Positions 19,845 through 30,913 of a stretch of DNA of 64,000 nt are shown one piece after another. Under the pieces are notes generated by a model. The model saw nothing but the letters and a program-made list of their open reading frames with translations. It did not search any database and was not told the DNA's origin. A program made the position numbers and the translations under genes. Source of the DNA: Simmondsia chinensis (lineage: Eukaryota; Streptophyta; Magnoliopsida; Caryophyllales; Simmondsiaceae); contig JAGTTD010000010.1 of assembly GCA_018398585.1 (NCBI GenBank), positions 33,210,638-33,274,637 of the forward strand, given 5' to 3'. The number at the start of each line of letters is the position of its first letter. Position 1 is the stretch's first letter.

Positions 19845-22409
19845 CAGAGTCTCGCTTCTCTCTCCTTTGTAAAAGGCAACGGTAACATTACCCACCCCAC
19901 GCGCCACCCTTTTCCGGCTCGTGCCGGGGCGTGAGTTGTTGTCCGACGTCTGGTGTTGCTTCAACGACCTCGCCCTTGTCCTGCCGGTAGAGTCGTGCAA
20001 CGATCAGCGCAATCTGAGGACGTCCGGGTGGCCTTGCTTCAACGACCACCACGACCATCTTCAAGTGGGACCACCAGTGCCGGCCCTCCGGTCTCCACCA
20101 ACAAAGCCACCACCACCACCACTCACAGTCTCCCCTCATCCTCCATTAAAAAGCCATCGCCACTCCCTCATCCCCTCCGTCTCCCCTACCCGATTTACAG
20201 AACACTTCCCCTTTCTCACCTCCATTGTGCCCTATCCACCTCCTCTGCCACCATCACCACCTACAACCTTCAACTACCAAAACAAAACCCAAATTTTCCC
20301 CTCATCTAACCCTCCATCAGAATTCCTCCAGACTAATTACACACGCCTCCTTTCCAACAATTACCTATTCATCAATCACCCATTTGGAGACCAATGCCAA
20401 TATCCGGTGGGACAGTGTCTATCTTCGTTGATGGCTTACCTGAGAGAACGACGAATTCTTGGCTCAAGTATGTCTTCCGAGATTTCAGGTCAATATACGA
20501 TACTTTTGTTTCTGTTAAGAGAAGGTTGAGGTCTACATGCTCGTATGGTTTTGTTCGGTTTCATGATCCGAGGGAAGCTGCTAGAGCAATTTTATCTATG
20601 AATGGTAGATGGGTGGTGGGTGCCAAGCTTAGGGTAGAATGGGCTAACCCATCCAGAAGATCAACTGAGTCATCTGTCCGGAGCCAGCATCGTTCAAGGG
20701 TTCTCCAACAGTCCAGAACCGCTGTCGGTATTCGTGGTCAGGATGAGACTCCTACTACTCGAGCAAGAGGTTCTGCGGGTTCTGACATACCAAGGATTAT
20801 GGTTTCCAGCACTAACAAGAATGTGAAGGATTGGCTAAAGCAGTCCATAATTGCGCACTCGTCGGATGAGGTGAGTCTGGATAATATCCTCACCTTTATC
20901 ACGGAGAATGATCTTCACGGTTTAAGCCCTAAGGGTTAAGCACCACCACTTTTATCCTGGTTTGTGATTCCGCTAAGACTTTGGAGTCTTACCTCGGCCT
21001 GCGTCGCGAGATTCAAAGAGATTTCTAAATAATCTGTCGAGATTCTTGGATCACTTAACAGAAGAGTATGGATCGAGGTTTTTGGACTGCCTGTCCAATG
21101 CTGGACTAAGGAATGCTTTTTTGACCTCGCGAGATTATGGGGGAAGTTAGTCAGGGTGGACTCGAGGATGTCTGCTATGAGATGCATTGATGCTGCCAGG
21201 ATCCTCATTGACACCTGCTCCCCATCACTCATTCATTAACTGGTCCAAGTCCAATTTAATGGGGTTTCCAGATTGGTCCTGGTCAAAGAGGGTAGGACAG
21301 AGTTGATTCCAGATTACTCTCCCAGTGTTGTTGCTCTGGCGGCATTGGCTAGATTAGCAAGAGAACAGACCTCTTCGTCAATGAATCCACACCGAGACAA
21401 TCAGTGCACCACCTTGGCGCGCCATACCACAGTGACTCAACATTCTCCTGTTCACAGGACGGCTGACGTGGGCGATGAGGGTCATGGGAGTCGCACTATG
21501 GGGCCATTGAATGAAGGAGTAAGCATAGTAGAGCTTTCAACGGGTCAGCTTGCTTTCCATATTGATGGTCAGTATGTCAGTAGGTGGTTTGTGGAGTGCA
21601 GTTGGCCACATGCTTCTCTTCTCCATCCGTCTCCCCAGCTTGGTGCTCATATACCATTTCAGGAAGGGCGTGGAAACCGACAGCTGCCTCCATTGCTCCC
21701 GTGGGTTGAGTGTGACATAACTGATTTAGTTCAACCTCATGCTCAGTTATCGTATCGTGAGAAGGAAACTCAAGACTCCACCAGTGAGAATGATTATGGG
21801 TCCTCGGGGCCTGTGTTTCCTCCAGGTTTCTAGCCCACTGCCTTGAACAGATCAGAGCCTTATGTAAAGGGACCTAGCAGAGCTGGGATGAGAAAAGAAA
21901 AAGAGGAGATGACAAGAAAGGAGAAGAAAGCGAAAAAGCGCAAGAAGAAGGAGAGTGAAAAGTGGGAGCTTCAGGAGTTTTTGAAAGACATGTCGCCCAG
22001 GAACAGCGCGCAGAAAACGACCAAGGCCTCAGGTAAGCGAAAGAAGGGGAATAAGGTGACGCAGGGTGGCCGCACTCAAGAGACCGAAAAGATCCTGGAA
22101 GCTGAACGAGTAATTGCAATGGGGAGAAGGTTGTGTTTCAACTTTGACGGCTTTGATCCGCCTATGGTGAGCGCTATGCTTAAAAGAAGGGTGACATGAC
22201 TGCCCCTTTGTCCTGTTTGGTTTGTCCCGTGTCCAAGTCTTTTGCAGTGAGTCCTTTGATCGGTTTGCCCTGTTTTGTCTTATTTGTAACCCTGTTTGTT
22301 TTGCTGTTGTATTTTTTGAACCCTGTTATTGAGCGGGTTTTCTCAGGGCTTGCTTGTTTGAGCGCCTGTTTTGTTTCGCAACATAGTCGCTAATTACCAA
22401 AAAAAAAAA
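19845..22409 (+). mobile_element. ORF1-only L1-type LINE, long copy
   Basis: A GC-richer leader (19850-20390) precedes an ORF1 region (20394-22198). Directly after the ORF1 end come the 3'UTR (TGCCCCTTTGTCCTGTTTGG, ending GCTAATTACC) and poly(A). There is no endonuclease or reverse transcriptase ORF2 at all. The same ORF1-to-3'UTR junction occurs at 200-858, so this looks like a replicating nonautonomous type, not one chance deletion. The 5' limit is approximate. Confidence 0.75.
20394..22198 (+). pseudogene. LINE ORF1 (RRM + DUF4283-like), broken
   Basis: Residues from 20394 form an RNA-recognition motif: VSIFVDGLPERTTNSWLKYVF (RNP2 side), then SYGFVRFHDPREAARAILSMNG (RNP1 side). This is the usual N-terminal domain of plant L1 ORF1 proteins, which bind the element's RNA. 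TAA closes this frame at 20937-20939. A frame to the right reads VFGLPVQCWTKECFFDLARLWG and DAARILIDTC, like the DUF4283/zinc-knuckle region. An open piece runs 21273-21833 and stops at TAG after PPGF, where the copy at 257-637 has CAG. The basic C-terminal part follows (21843-22198). At least three lesions make it noncoding now. Confidence 0.7.
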
Positions 22410-23399
22410 CCAACCCCTTAAATCCTGCTTTGACAGCCCTTGGTGGTACTAGATTTGCTCGTTATTATACTCTCACTGTATATAAAACTAGTGTAGTTTT
22501 ATTGCTACTTGTGCCAAAAGCACGTTGGGAGAAGAGTCATTTTTATTTAAAAAACATTTTTCTTGAGCTTTGGGGCCTTACACTTGTCTTCCTTTTAGTT
22601 TTATGTCTCGTTTGATTATTATATGAATTAAATTTTTATGGAGCGTTATATTTTATAAAAATTTAATTCTTGTATCAATTTTTAAAAAAATAGATAAAAA
22701 ATTATTTAGTTGCCCAGATGGAAAATAGAACTTTATTGGTGATATTAGTTAAAAACGAAGGAATTAGAACTTATCGGATAGAAGCTAGATAAGTTACTTC
22801 ATGCGTTTTGAAGGAATTGAAAATTGTTTTGCAATTTTCACTTTCCGCATTATGCCTACTTCCTGCCAACCAAATTAGAGAAATATGTACTTCCCATGAA
22901 TTTCTATTTTCCACGTTTGCTTCCCCCATACCAAATGAAGCCTTGCAATATATTAAATGAATTTAATTTTAATATTTAATTTATAGATCTAATGATGTAG
23001 AAAATGATCGTTTGTTAATGCTCTTAAAATTGTTATTTTCACGGCTAATAATTTCTTATTTTATATATGTATATAAAATATATATTTTAGCGAGTGGTCT
23101 GTTTGTATCGCGGCTATGCCTTTAATTATCAAAAAAAAAAAAAAAATAATGTTTCTTGTGACAGATCCAAAAACTTTTTTATTGAGCAATGCTAAGAATA
23201 GATAATAAATGATGTATTTAATATTATATTTAAATTCATATATTTGTGACCATTTTGTGTAAAAGACGAGATCTTAACTTCAATTATAATATATATAAGT
23301 TATGGACATAAATTATAATCATTTTTCGCTAAATTACGGTACCTAGTAATGCAAATTTTGATAACTTATTGATCATGACATACAATTATTTAGGGCTAT
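22410..23399. other. AT-rich spacer; LINE 3' end at about 23085-23146
   Basis: GGTCTGTTTGTATCGCGGCT, TTTAATTATC and a 15-base A run resemble the 3' terminus of the L1-type family. Around 22610-22960 lie phrases such as TTCCCCCATACCAAATGAAG and AACTTTATTGGTG that recur near 42720-43200, so a second dispersed repeat is likely. No gene was seen. Confidence 0.4.
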
Positions 23400-23859
23400 T
23401 GTGCGGAAATAAACGATATACTCGGATCTCAATCGAATCAAATACCACGACAATAACGAGAAACAATCGGACTAAAAGAGGAACGAAACAACAGACACAA
23501 TGATTTATGTGGAAACCCCTTTACAATCGAAAGGGGAGAAAACCACGGGCGAAGATCGGAGCTTTTATTATTGAAACAAAAGAAGAAAAAGAATTACAAT
23601 ATTCTCTCACACTCTCAATTTAATTGGTGCGGCGCCGCAAAAGGGAAAACCTCACTTTGACTTTAGATACCTTATGACGTACCCTACGTCCGTATTTATA
23701 GATGCACAGAAACCCTGTTTCCTGATCGATCGGTTCCTCACCGATCGGTCGGCCTCCTCTCTGGACGCGTCCCCCTTTTACGTAACTTTCCCGATCGATC
23801 GGGCTCTTCACGGTTCTTCTCCTTAATGCGCCAAGTAATTTTGAGACATTTACCTAACA
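23400..23859 (-). repeat. Copia 3' LTR
   Basis: It begins TGTGCGGAAAT and ends TTTACCTAACA on the plus strand. It contains a GC-rich patch with CGATCGATCGG-type palindromes around 23725-23800, including one block that the other LTR lacks. Confidence 0.93.
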
Positions 23860-23876
23860 AATCTCCACCTTGGCTC
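23860..23876 (-). other. Copia polypurine tract
   Basis: On the minus strand GAGCCAAGGTGGAGATT abuts the 3' LTR. Purine-rich sequence at this place primes plus-strand DNA synthesis in LTR retrotransposons. Confidence 0.8.
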
Positions 23877-23946
23877 AAAATCAACATCAACAATAAATCA
23901 ACTCCACCTTCTCCACAAACGCCCCCCCAACCGGGGGTAACATATA

Positions 23947-26900
23947 TCAAACTGAAAGACCCACCAAATTCGAGCAATGCTCGAACTTCCTTCCTGGTAG
24001 AACTTTTGTGAACATGTCAACTGGGTTATCTTCAGTCCCAATCTTCCTCAACTCCACCTTCCGCTCGTCAATCAGATCTCTGATAAAGTGATGTTTCACA
24101 TCAATATGTTTCGTTTGGTCATGATGAGTCATCTGATCTTTCGCTAGGTGAATAGCGGACTGACTACCACAGTATACTCTAACTGTCCCCTGCTCGACAC
24201 TGATTTCACTGATCAATCCTCTCAACTAGACGGCTTCTTTGAATGCTTCTGTTACTGCCATGTACTCGGCCTCGGTAGTAGATTGTGCTGTAACAGGCTG
24301 CAAACACGCTCTCCAACTGATAGCTGTGTCACCTAAACAAAACACATACCCTGAAGTGGACTTCCTCTTATCAAGGTCTCCACCATAGTCAGAATCTACA
24401 TACCCAACCAAACAGCACTTACTTTTCCCATATTCCGAACACAAATCAGAGGTTCCACGAAGATACCTAAGAATCCACTTTACAACATGCCAATGTTCTC
24501 TGCCCAGATTCGCCATGTACCTACTAACTCTGCTCACTGCAAAAGCAATATATGGACGCGTGCAAACTATCGCATACATAATACTGCCCACTGCACTAGA
24601 ATAAGGAATCTGAGACATGTACCTGACGTCCTCCTCAGTCTGAGGCGAATCTAACGCTGAGAGTCTGAAATGAGCTGCTAAGGGCGTGCTAACCAGGTTA
24701 GCATCTTTCATATGAAACCTGTCTAACACCTTCTCAATATACTTCTCTTGAGACAAGTATAATTTTCCAGCTTCTCGGTCTCTATGAATTTTCATGCCTA
24801 ATATCTTCTTAGCTGCTCCAAGATCCTTCATATCAAATTCACTCTTCAGCATTGATTTCAAATCATTGACATCTTTCATATCTCGTGCTGCAATGAACAT
24901 ATCATCAACGTACAAAAGCAAATAAACAAAGCCTGAATCTGTCTTTCTGAAGTACACACAACTGTCGTACTTACTCCTGATGTAATCATGACTTGTCATG
25001 AAATGATCAAATCTCCTATACCACTGCCTAGGAGATTGCTTTAAACCATATAAGGACCTTTTAAGCAAGCACACATGATCTTCTTTTCTTTCATCAACAA
25101 AACCCTCGGGCTGATGCATAAAGATACTCTCTTCTAGTTCACCATAAAAGAATGCAGTTTTTACGTCCAATTGTTCAAGTTCAAAGTCATGCATGGCAAC
25201 CAAAGACAATAATGCACGAATCGAAGTGTGTCTAATTACAGGTGAAAATATATCATGAAAATCAACACCTTGTACCTGACTGTAGCCTTTAGCTACCAAA
25301 CGTGCCTTGTACCTTGCATCTTCCACTCCAGGAATGTCCTCTTTTCTCTTGAAGACCCATTTGCATCCAACCAGTCTTTTCCCTATAGGAGGCTTCACCA
25401 GTTCCCAAGTCTGATTCTTATGAAGAGACTGCATCTCCTCATTCATAGCAACGAGCCACTTCTCAGCATCTGTTATCGATACAGCCTCTGTATATGAAGT
25501 CGGCTCACTGTCATCTAACGTCTCAGCAGTAGTGAGGGCATAGGCAATCATCTCCTCACACCCATATCTCTCAGAAGGCCTGATCTGTCGCCTCGGTCTA
25601 CCACCAGCTATAGTATTATTCTTCACCTGCTGACCTGTTTCTGCATTATCAGTAACAACATCAGAAACCCGTACCTGCAGTGCTAGAATACTCTCTAGCT
25701 GAACAATCTGCTGATCTGACTATATCTCTGTATCATCAGGTGTCTCAACCTGAACTGTATCTTTGTCAATGGAGGGTGTGTTTGGTGGATTAAGTAGAGC
25801 AGACTCATTAAAAGTAACATTTCTACTAGTCAGAAACTTTTGAACACATGGATCCCATAATCTATATCCCTTCACACCTGACATATAACCAAGAAAGATG
25901 CACTTCTTGGCCCTAGGCTTCAGCTTTCCGTCATTAACATATGCATATGCAGGACAACCAAAAACTTTGATCTGAGAATAATCAGAAGTTGAACCAGACC
26001 ATACCTCTTCAGGAGTCTTCATCTGTAATGAAGAATGCGGTGTCTTGTTCATAAGGTAGCAAGCCATGCTAACTGCTTCTGCCCACCATTCTCTCTTTAA
26101 ACCTGCATTTGAAAGCATACAACGAGCCTTCTCAAGTAACGTCCTATTTAACCTTTCAACCACTCCATTTTGCTGAGGTCGACCTGTACATGTCCTGTGT
26201 CTGACTATACCCTGATCTTCACCAAATTTAGTGAAGTCCCCTTCGACAAACTCAAGACCATTATCAGTCCTCAACCTCTTGATCGGCTTCCCTGTCTGTT
26301 TTTCAAGCGGAATTTTCCACTTCTTGAAGATATCATACACTTCATTTTTCTGCTTCAGAAAATAGACTCAAACTTTAAGTGAGTAGTTATCAGTGAACGT
26401 TAGAAGATACCTGGACCCACCTTTAGAAGCCACTCTGGAAGGTCTCCATAGATCAGGATGTATGTAGTCTAACGTTCCCTTAGTCTGATGCGCTGCTGCC
26501 TTGAAGCTGACTCTCTTCTGCTTCCCATAAATACAGTGCTCACAGAATTCCATCAGTCCTGTTGACTGACCACAAAGAAGTCCCCTCTTGCTCAGCTCAG
26601 ACAATGCTTTGTCACCAATATGACCCATTCTCATGTGCCATAGTCTTGTGATTTCTGCATCTGTCATAGCAGATGTGGAAATAGCAACTGCACCTGTCAC
26701 GGTTGTACCTGCAAGCTCATAAAAAGTACCAACCCTATTTCCTTTTATCACAATTAAAGCACCCTTACTGACCCGTATGACTCCACCTTCAGCAGTGTAC
26801 TTGTACCCATTAGACTCAAGGATACCTAGAGAAATCAAGTTCTTTTTCAAATCTGGGACGTGAAGAACATCACTCAAGGTTCTAATAGTTCCATCATACA

Positions 26901-27915
26901 TTCTCACACGGACTGTTCTAACCCCCACTACCGTACAAGCAACATCATTACCCATCAAGACAACCCCACCTTGTATAGACTTATACGTGGAGAACCAGTC
27001 TCTGTTTGGAGTAACATGAAACGAACAACCCGAATCCATGACCCACTTATCTTTGGACCTGGACTGAGAATCAACAACTAATAGAAACTCCCCTTCACTA
27101 TCCTCCTCTACAACACTAGCCTCAGCGGACTTGTCTTGACCCTGGTCACCCCTGTTACTCTCTTTTGATTTATTCTTATATTTGTAACAGTCTTTCTTTA
27201 TGTGCCCTTTCTTGTGACAATAGTGACACGACAGGTTCTTATGTCTAGATTTGGACCTAGACTTATTCCCACCATTGGATCCCCTATGTTCTGTTCTACC
27301 TCTCACATGCAAACAACTACCCGAGTCATTCACCGAGTCAGATAATTCCTTATCTACCCGTTCTTTACTCACAAGGTTTCTTTTTACCTCATCTACAGTA
27401 ATGGTTGGCCTACCCCCGCATATCATGCTTTCTACGAAGCCCTTATACGAATTTGAAAGTGAACATAGTAATATCATAGCTTGATCCTCGTCCTTAGGGA
27501 CATCATCCAGAGCCTTTAATTCATGTATAATTGAGGTAAATTCGCTAAGATGGTTCTTAAGATATGTACCTTCTGTCATACGGAAAGTGTACAACTGCCG
27601 CTTCACTGCTAGTTTGTTGGAGACTGACTTGTGGCAAAACATGTCTAACAATTTCTCCCATAACTCCTTTGCGGTTTTAATCTCCAATACCTCTGACAAA
27701 ACATCGTCAGCCAAACACATTTGTATAGCCGTGAGAGCCTTCTCATCCAACTCTTCCCATTGTGCCTCGGTCAAAGTTTCTGGTTTCTTCTCTTTCCCCT
27801 CCAGTGCTTTCTTCAGGCCGTTCTGAGTCAGGAGTCCTTTTACACGGACTTGCCATAAGCTAAAGCTTCCCTGACCATTGAATTTCTCGACCTCGATTTT
27901 GATACTTGATGCCAT
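23947..27915 (-). pseudogene. Copia gag-pol with three in-frame stops
   Basis: One continuous frame of 1,322 codons starts at ATG 27915 (MASSIKIEVEKFNGQG), which fits Copia gag better than the ATG in the LTR. Gag ends with a zinc knuckle CHYCHKKGHIKKDC (about residues 229-242). Protease shows WVMDSGCSFH (about 290). The GAG-pre-integrase zinc region has LWHMRMGH (about 425), and integrase shows LRTDNGLEF and RPQQNGVVERLNRTLLEKAR. Reverse transcriptase has the YVDDMF active site (about 1000), and RNase H has YVDSDYGGD and TEAEYMAV. Stops are TGA at 26368-26370, TAG at 25720-25722 and TAG at 24226-24228. No frameshift separates the pieces. The first and third stops replace a position normally Trp in the family, as single or double G-to-A changes would produce. 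Confidence 0.92.
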
Positions 27916-27936
27916 TGTATCAATTCGAAGAACCAA

Positions 27937-27948
27937 GCTCTGATACCA
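27937..27948 (-). other. Copia primer-binding site
   Basis: Read on the minus strand TGGTATCAGAGC lies three bases inside the 5' LTR and is complementary to the 3' end of initiator tRNA-Met. Confidence 0.9.
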
Positions 27949-27951
27949 ATT

Positions 27952-28411
27952 TGTGCGGAAATAAACAATATACTCGGATCTCAACCGAATCAAATAACAC
28001 AACAATAACGAGAAACAATCGGACTAAAAGAGGAACGAAACAATAGACACAATGATTTACGTGGAAACCCCTTTACAATCGAAAGGAGAGAAAACCACGG
28101 GCGAAGATCGGAGCTTTTATTATTGAAACAAAAGAAGAAGAAGAATTACAATATTCTCTCACACTCTCAATTTAATTGGTGCGGCGCCGCAAAAGGGAAA
28201 ACCTCACTTTGACTTTAGATACCTTATGACGTGCCCTGCATCCGTAATTATAGATGCGCAGAAACCCTGTTTCCCGATCGATCGGCCTCCTCTCTGGACG
28301 CGTCCCTCTTTTACGTAACTTTCCCGATCGAGCGAGCTCCACCCGAACGATCGGGCTCTTCACGGCCCTTCTCCTTAATGCGCCAAGTTATTTTGAGACA
28401 TTTACCTAACA
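27952..28411 (-). repeat. Copia 5' LTR
   Basis: Same termini as the partner LTR. It lacks one CGATCGG block present there but has its own ~19-bp block (GAGCTCCACCCGAACGATCGG region near 28330), so the two are equal in length by coincidence. Confidence 0.93.
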
Positions 28412-28560
28412 GCTATTAATGCCAGTAGTCCCTATACTTAGGATATTGTGTCGATTTAGTCCATATACTTTCAATTGTGTTAATTTAGTTCATTTACAAT
28501 CTTAATTGTGTCAATTTAGTGCACATTAAAAGCTATCATTAAATCTTTTAATAGTTGTTA
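28412..28560. repeat. MITE remnant flanking the Copia insertion
   Basis: Joined to the bases left of the Copia element, the sequence reads GGGCTATTAATGCCAGTAGTCC, the family start seen elsewhere as GGGTTATTTACGCCAAAGGTCC, followed by GTGTCGATTTAGTCC repeats. Confidence 0.55.
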
Positions 28561-28599
28561 GTATAAAAAGATTTTCAACATATGAAAAAATGCAGAAAT

Positions 28600-29325
28600 A
28601 TTCTAATGAAATTTAAGGCTCTATTTGTTTTGGGAGAAAAAGAGATTCTAGATATTGGTTTTCTCCTTTTTCATTGTTTGTCACACATTTGATGACGGAA
28701 AAGGTTTTTTGGTGGAAAATGACTTCCCTTATGAAATGGGAGAAGTCGTGGTTACAAGTAGTACAAGAACCTTCTAGGTAATCATCGTGCGGATTTGGAT
28801 TGAACCGAAAGAAATCGTACTAGAACATATATAGACTTTTGACATACAACATCGGACAAAAATTGAACCGAATAATTGAATGGAGCTCAGATGTTACTTT
28901 GTCATTGTTTGAACAGAGCAAATTTCGTAAATTTGAATTGATATGTAATATTGTATAGGAAAGTTAGATTAATTAGATACCCCAAGAATTTAGCATTTAT
29001 TATATAAGTACCTTTATTGTTTCAATAATATAAAATTATAAACCCTAAAGCTTAAGATTATTATGAATCAAGCATTTTTTTTTTTTTTGGTCGCTTTGCT
29101 TAGCTCAAAAAAAAAGTATTTTTTATCAAAATTTGATAGATTTTAAATAAAAACTGTTGACATGGAAAATTAATACAATTTCACATCTTAAGTTACCTTA
29201 TTGTATATAATTAAAATTTGCCAAAATATGGTCATAATCTATATCACGTTAGTTTTTTTGTGAAAATTAGTCAAATTTTAATAAAAATTAATAGATCATA
29301 GGGTATACATAGGAGATAAAATTTT
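28600..29325. other. AT-rich spacer
   Basis: No gene signature. Phrases such as AATTAGATACCCCAAGAATTTAGC and TAAGTTACCTTATTGTATATAAT resemble weak members of the CTTAGGTATCC repeat family. Confidence 0.35.
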
Positions 29326-29681
29326 GGATTATTTATGCCAAACGTCCTGTATTTTATTTATTGTGTCAATTTAGTCCCTGTACAATTTAAAATATGTCAA
29401 TTTGATCCTTAGAGAAAAAATTATGATAAGCTTTTAATCAAAATTTCAATGATTTGGCTGCGAATTAGGTTAAATTGAGTAAATAAATGAATTTATGATA
29501 AGTTACTTACATCTAGCATAATTTTACTATTCAAAATTACGTTATTAACTTAACTTAAATTTGACCAAATGACTAAATTGACACATTTTGAAATGTACAT
29601 GAATTAATTGACATAATTAAAAGTAGAAAGTCTAAATTGATACAATGAACAAAGTACAGGGATCTTTGGCATAAATAACCC
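29326..29681. mobile_element. TTTAGTCC-type MITE, complete
   Basis: Starts GGATTATTTATGCCAAACG and ends GGGATCTTTGGCATAAATAACCC; the outer ~90 bases of each side are inverted copies (GTGTCAATTTAGTCCCTG against CTAAATTGATACAATG). Noncoding. Other copies lie at 17240, 36871, 47847, 51300, 52721 and 55631. Confidence 0.7.
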
Positions 29682-29699
29682 AAGAATTTCATATCATAA

Positions 29700-30900
29700 G
29701 ATATCTTATTGTATATATATTATAATGACAGGGTGCTTAGATAATAAATGCTCAAACTTTAGGGTATTGAAAGATAATTTTTTTCCATTTTATATCACTT
29801 TGATAGTTAATATTTTTCCATTACTTCCCATATATGTTATATTGCTACCTATATTATCCTATAATAAGATATAAGATAATCAATAAAAATATTTTTTTTT
29901 AAAACCCTATAATACGACATCATAACACAGAACCAAGTTTTCCTTTGAAATAAACAACGGAAAACTTCAATCATATTTTAAATTTTCTTGAAAAATCTTT
30001 TTCAAACAAAAAACAATTCTTAAAATCTACTTTTTTTTCCCAAAACAAACCGAACCTAAAGGTACATACAAATATCATATAATATAGAAAATGTCAAAAC
30101 ATACTAAAAAAAGCGAAAATTTTCAAAAATAAATACATAATAATAAAATTTTTAAAAAATACAGGAAAATAAGGAAATACCTAAAATTTCAGTATTTTGT
30201 ATTTATCTTTGAAAATATTCTGCATTTTTTATATATATTTTTTGACATTTTGCCTTTATTTTGTTATATTTATCGGTATTTTATTCGAATAAAAACTTAC
30301 AATTTTATAAAAACGAGAGGGCGATGTAATGGTTGAGGGCTTGAAAATATTGCAAAATTGTAATGAAACGAGTCGAAGATATACAATATATGTACAAGTG
30401 ATCAACAATCCAGGAAAGAAAAGTGCCTAATAAATCCTTTTACCCACCATTTTCTTTGCACCGTCGCTGTTGCTTCATCCATACAACAAATAGTAGAGCT
30501 ATTAAAATTACACGTGAAAATAGTACTTTTTTACGAGGGTTAGCCTAGAAAGAAACCGTGTCCTTTTCAACACTCACAACATCAGCTTTAACACCTATTA
30601 ACATAAAAGCTTACGGAAAAACCTATTGACGTGACATAAGGGATCCAAAAAAAAAAAAAAACCATAATCGCTTCATAGAGAATTGTCGATTGCAATATTG
30701 ATCAATTTGTCTCTACTTTTGTTAGCAAAACTTGATAACATAAACACATCAAAAAATTGCGCCTTCGATAATGATTGAGCATCAAATACTGTACATATTT
30801 GACAGACATGCACATGCAAGCATACACGGTGGACATTTGGTGACCTCCCATGACATATGACCTGTAATTTATCTCTTGATAACAAGGGCATTCGAACCAG
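29700..30900. other. AT-rich spacer downstream of the P450 gene
   Basis: No coding signature. It should contain the 3'UTR and polyadenylation region of the minus-strand P450 gene just below 30914. No clear AATAAA is obvious in the first 200 bases on that strand. Confidence 0.35.
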
Positions 30901-30913
30901 CTTACGGAATAAG

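Larger units (their letters stand above)
23400..28411 (-). mobile_element. Complete Ty1-copia retrotransposon
   Basis: Two 460-bp LTRs (TG...CA) enclose a 4.1-kb interior, and GCTAT flanks both ends as a perfect 5-bp duplication. On the minus strand the order is LTR, tRNA-Met primer site, gag, protease, integrase, reverse transcriptase, RNase H, polypurine tract, LTR; integrase ahead of reverse transcriptase defines Copia. The element inserted into the end of a TTTAGTCC-type MITE. The LTRs differ by about 18 substitutions (hand count) plus two ~19-bp indels, so the insertion is not recent. Confidence 0.95.

Noticed and set aside
19921..20529. 202-residue Pro/Ser-rich open frame
   Set aside because: Lies in the GC-rich leader of the ORF1-only LINE and overlaps the RRM frame out of phase; no domain.
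27916..28005. Upstream ATG giving a 30-residue extension of Copia gag
   Set aside because: Those codons lie in the LTR and across the primer-binding site; the ATG at 27915 matches the usual gag start.
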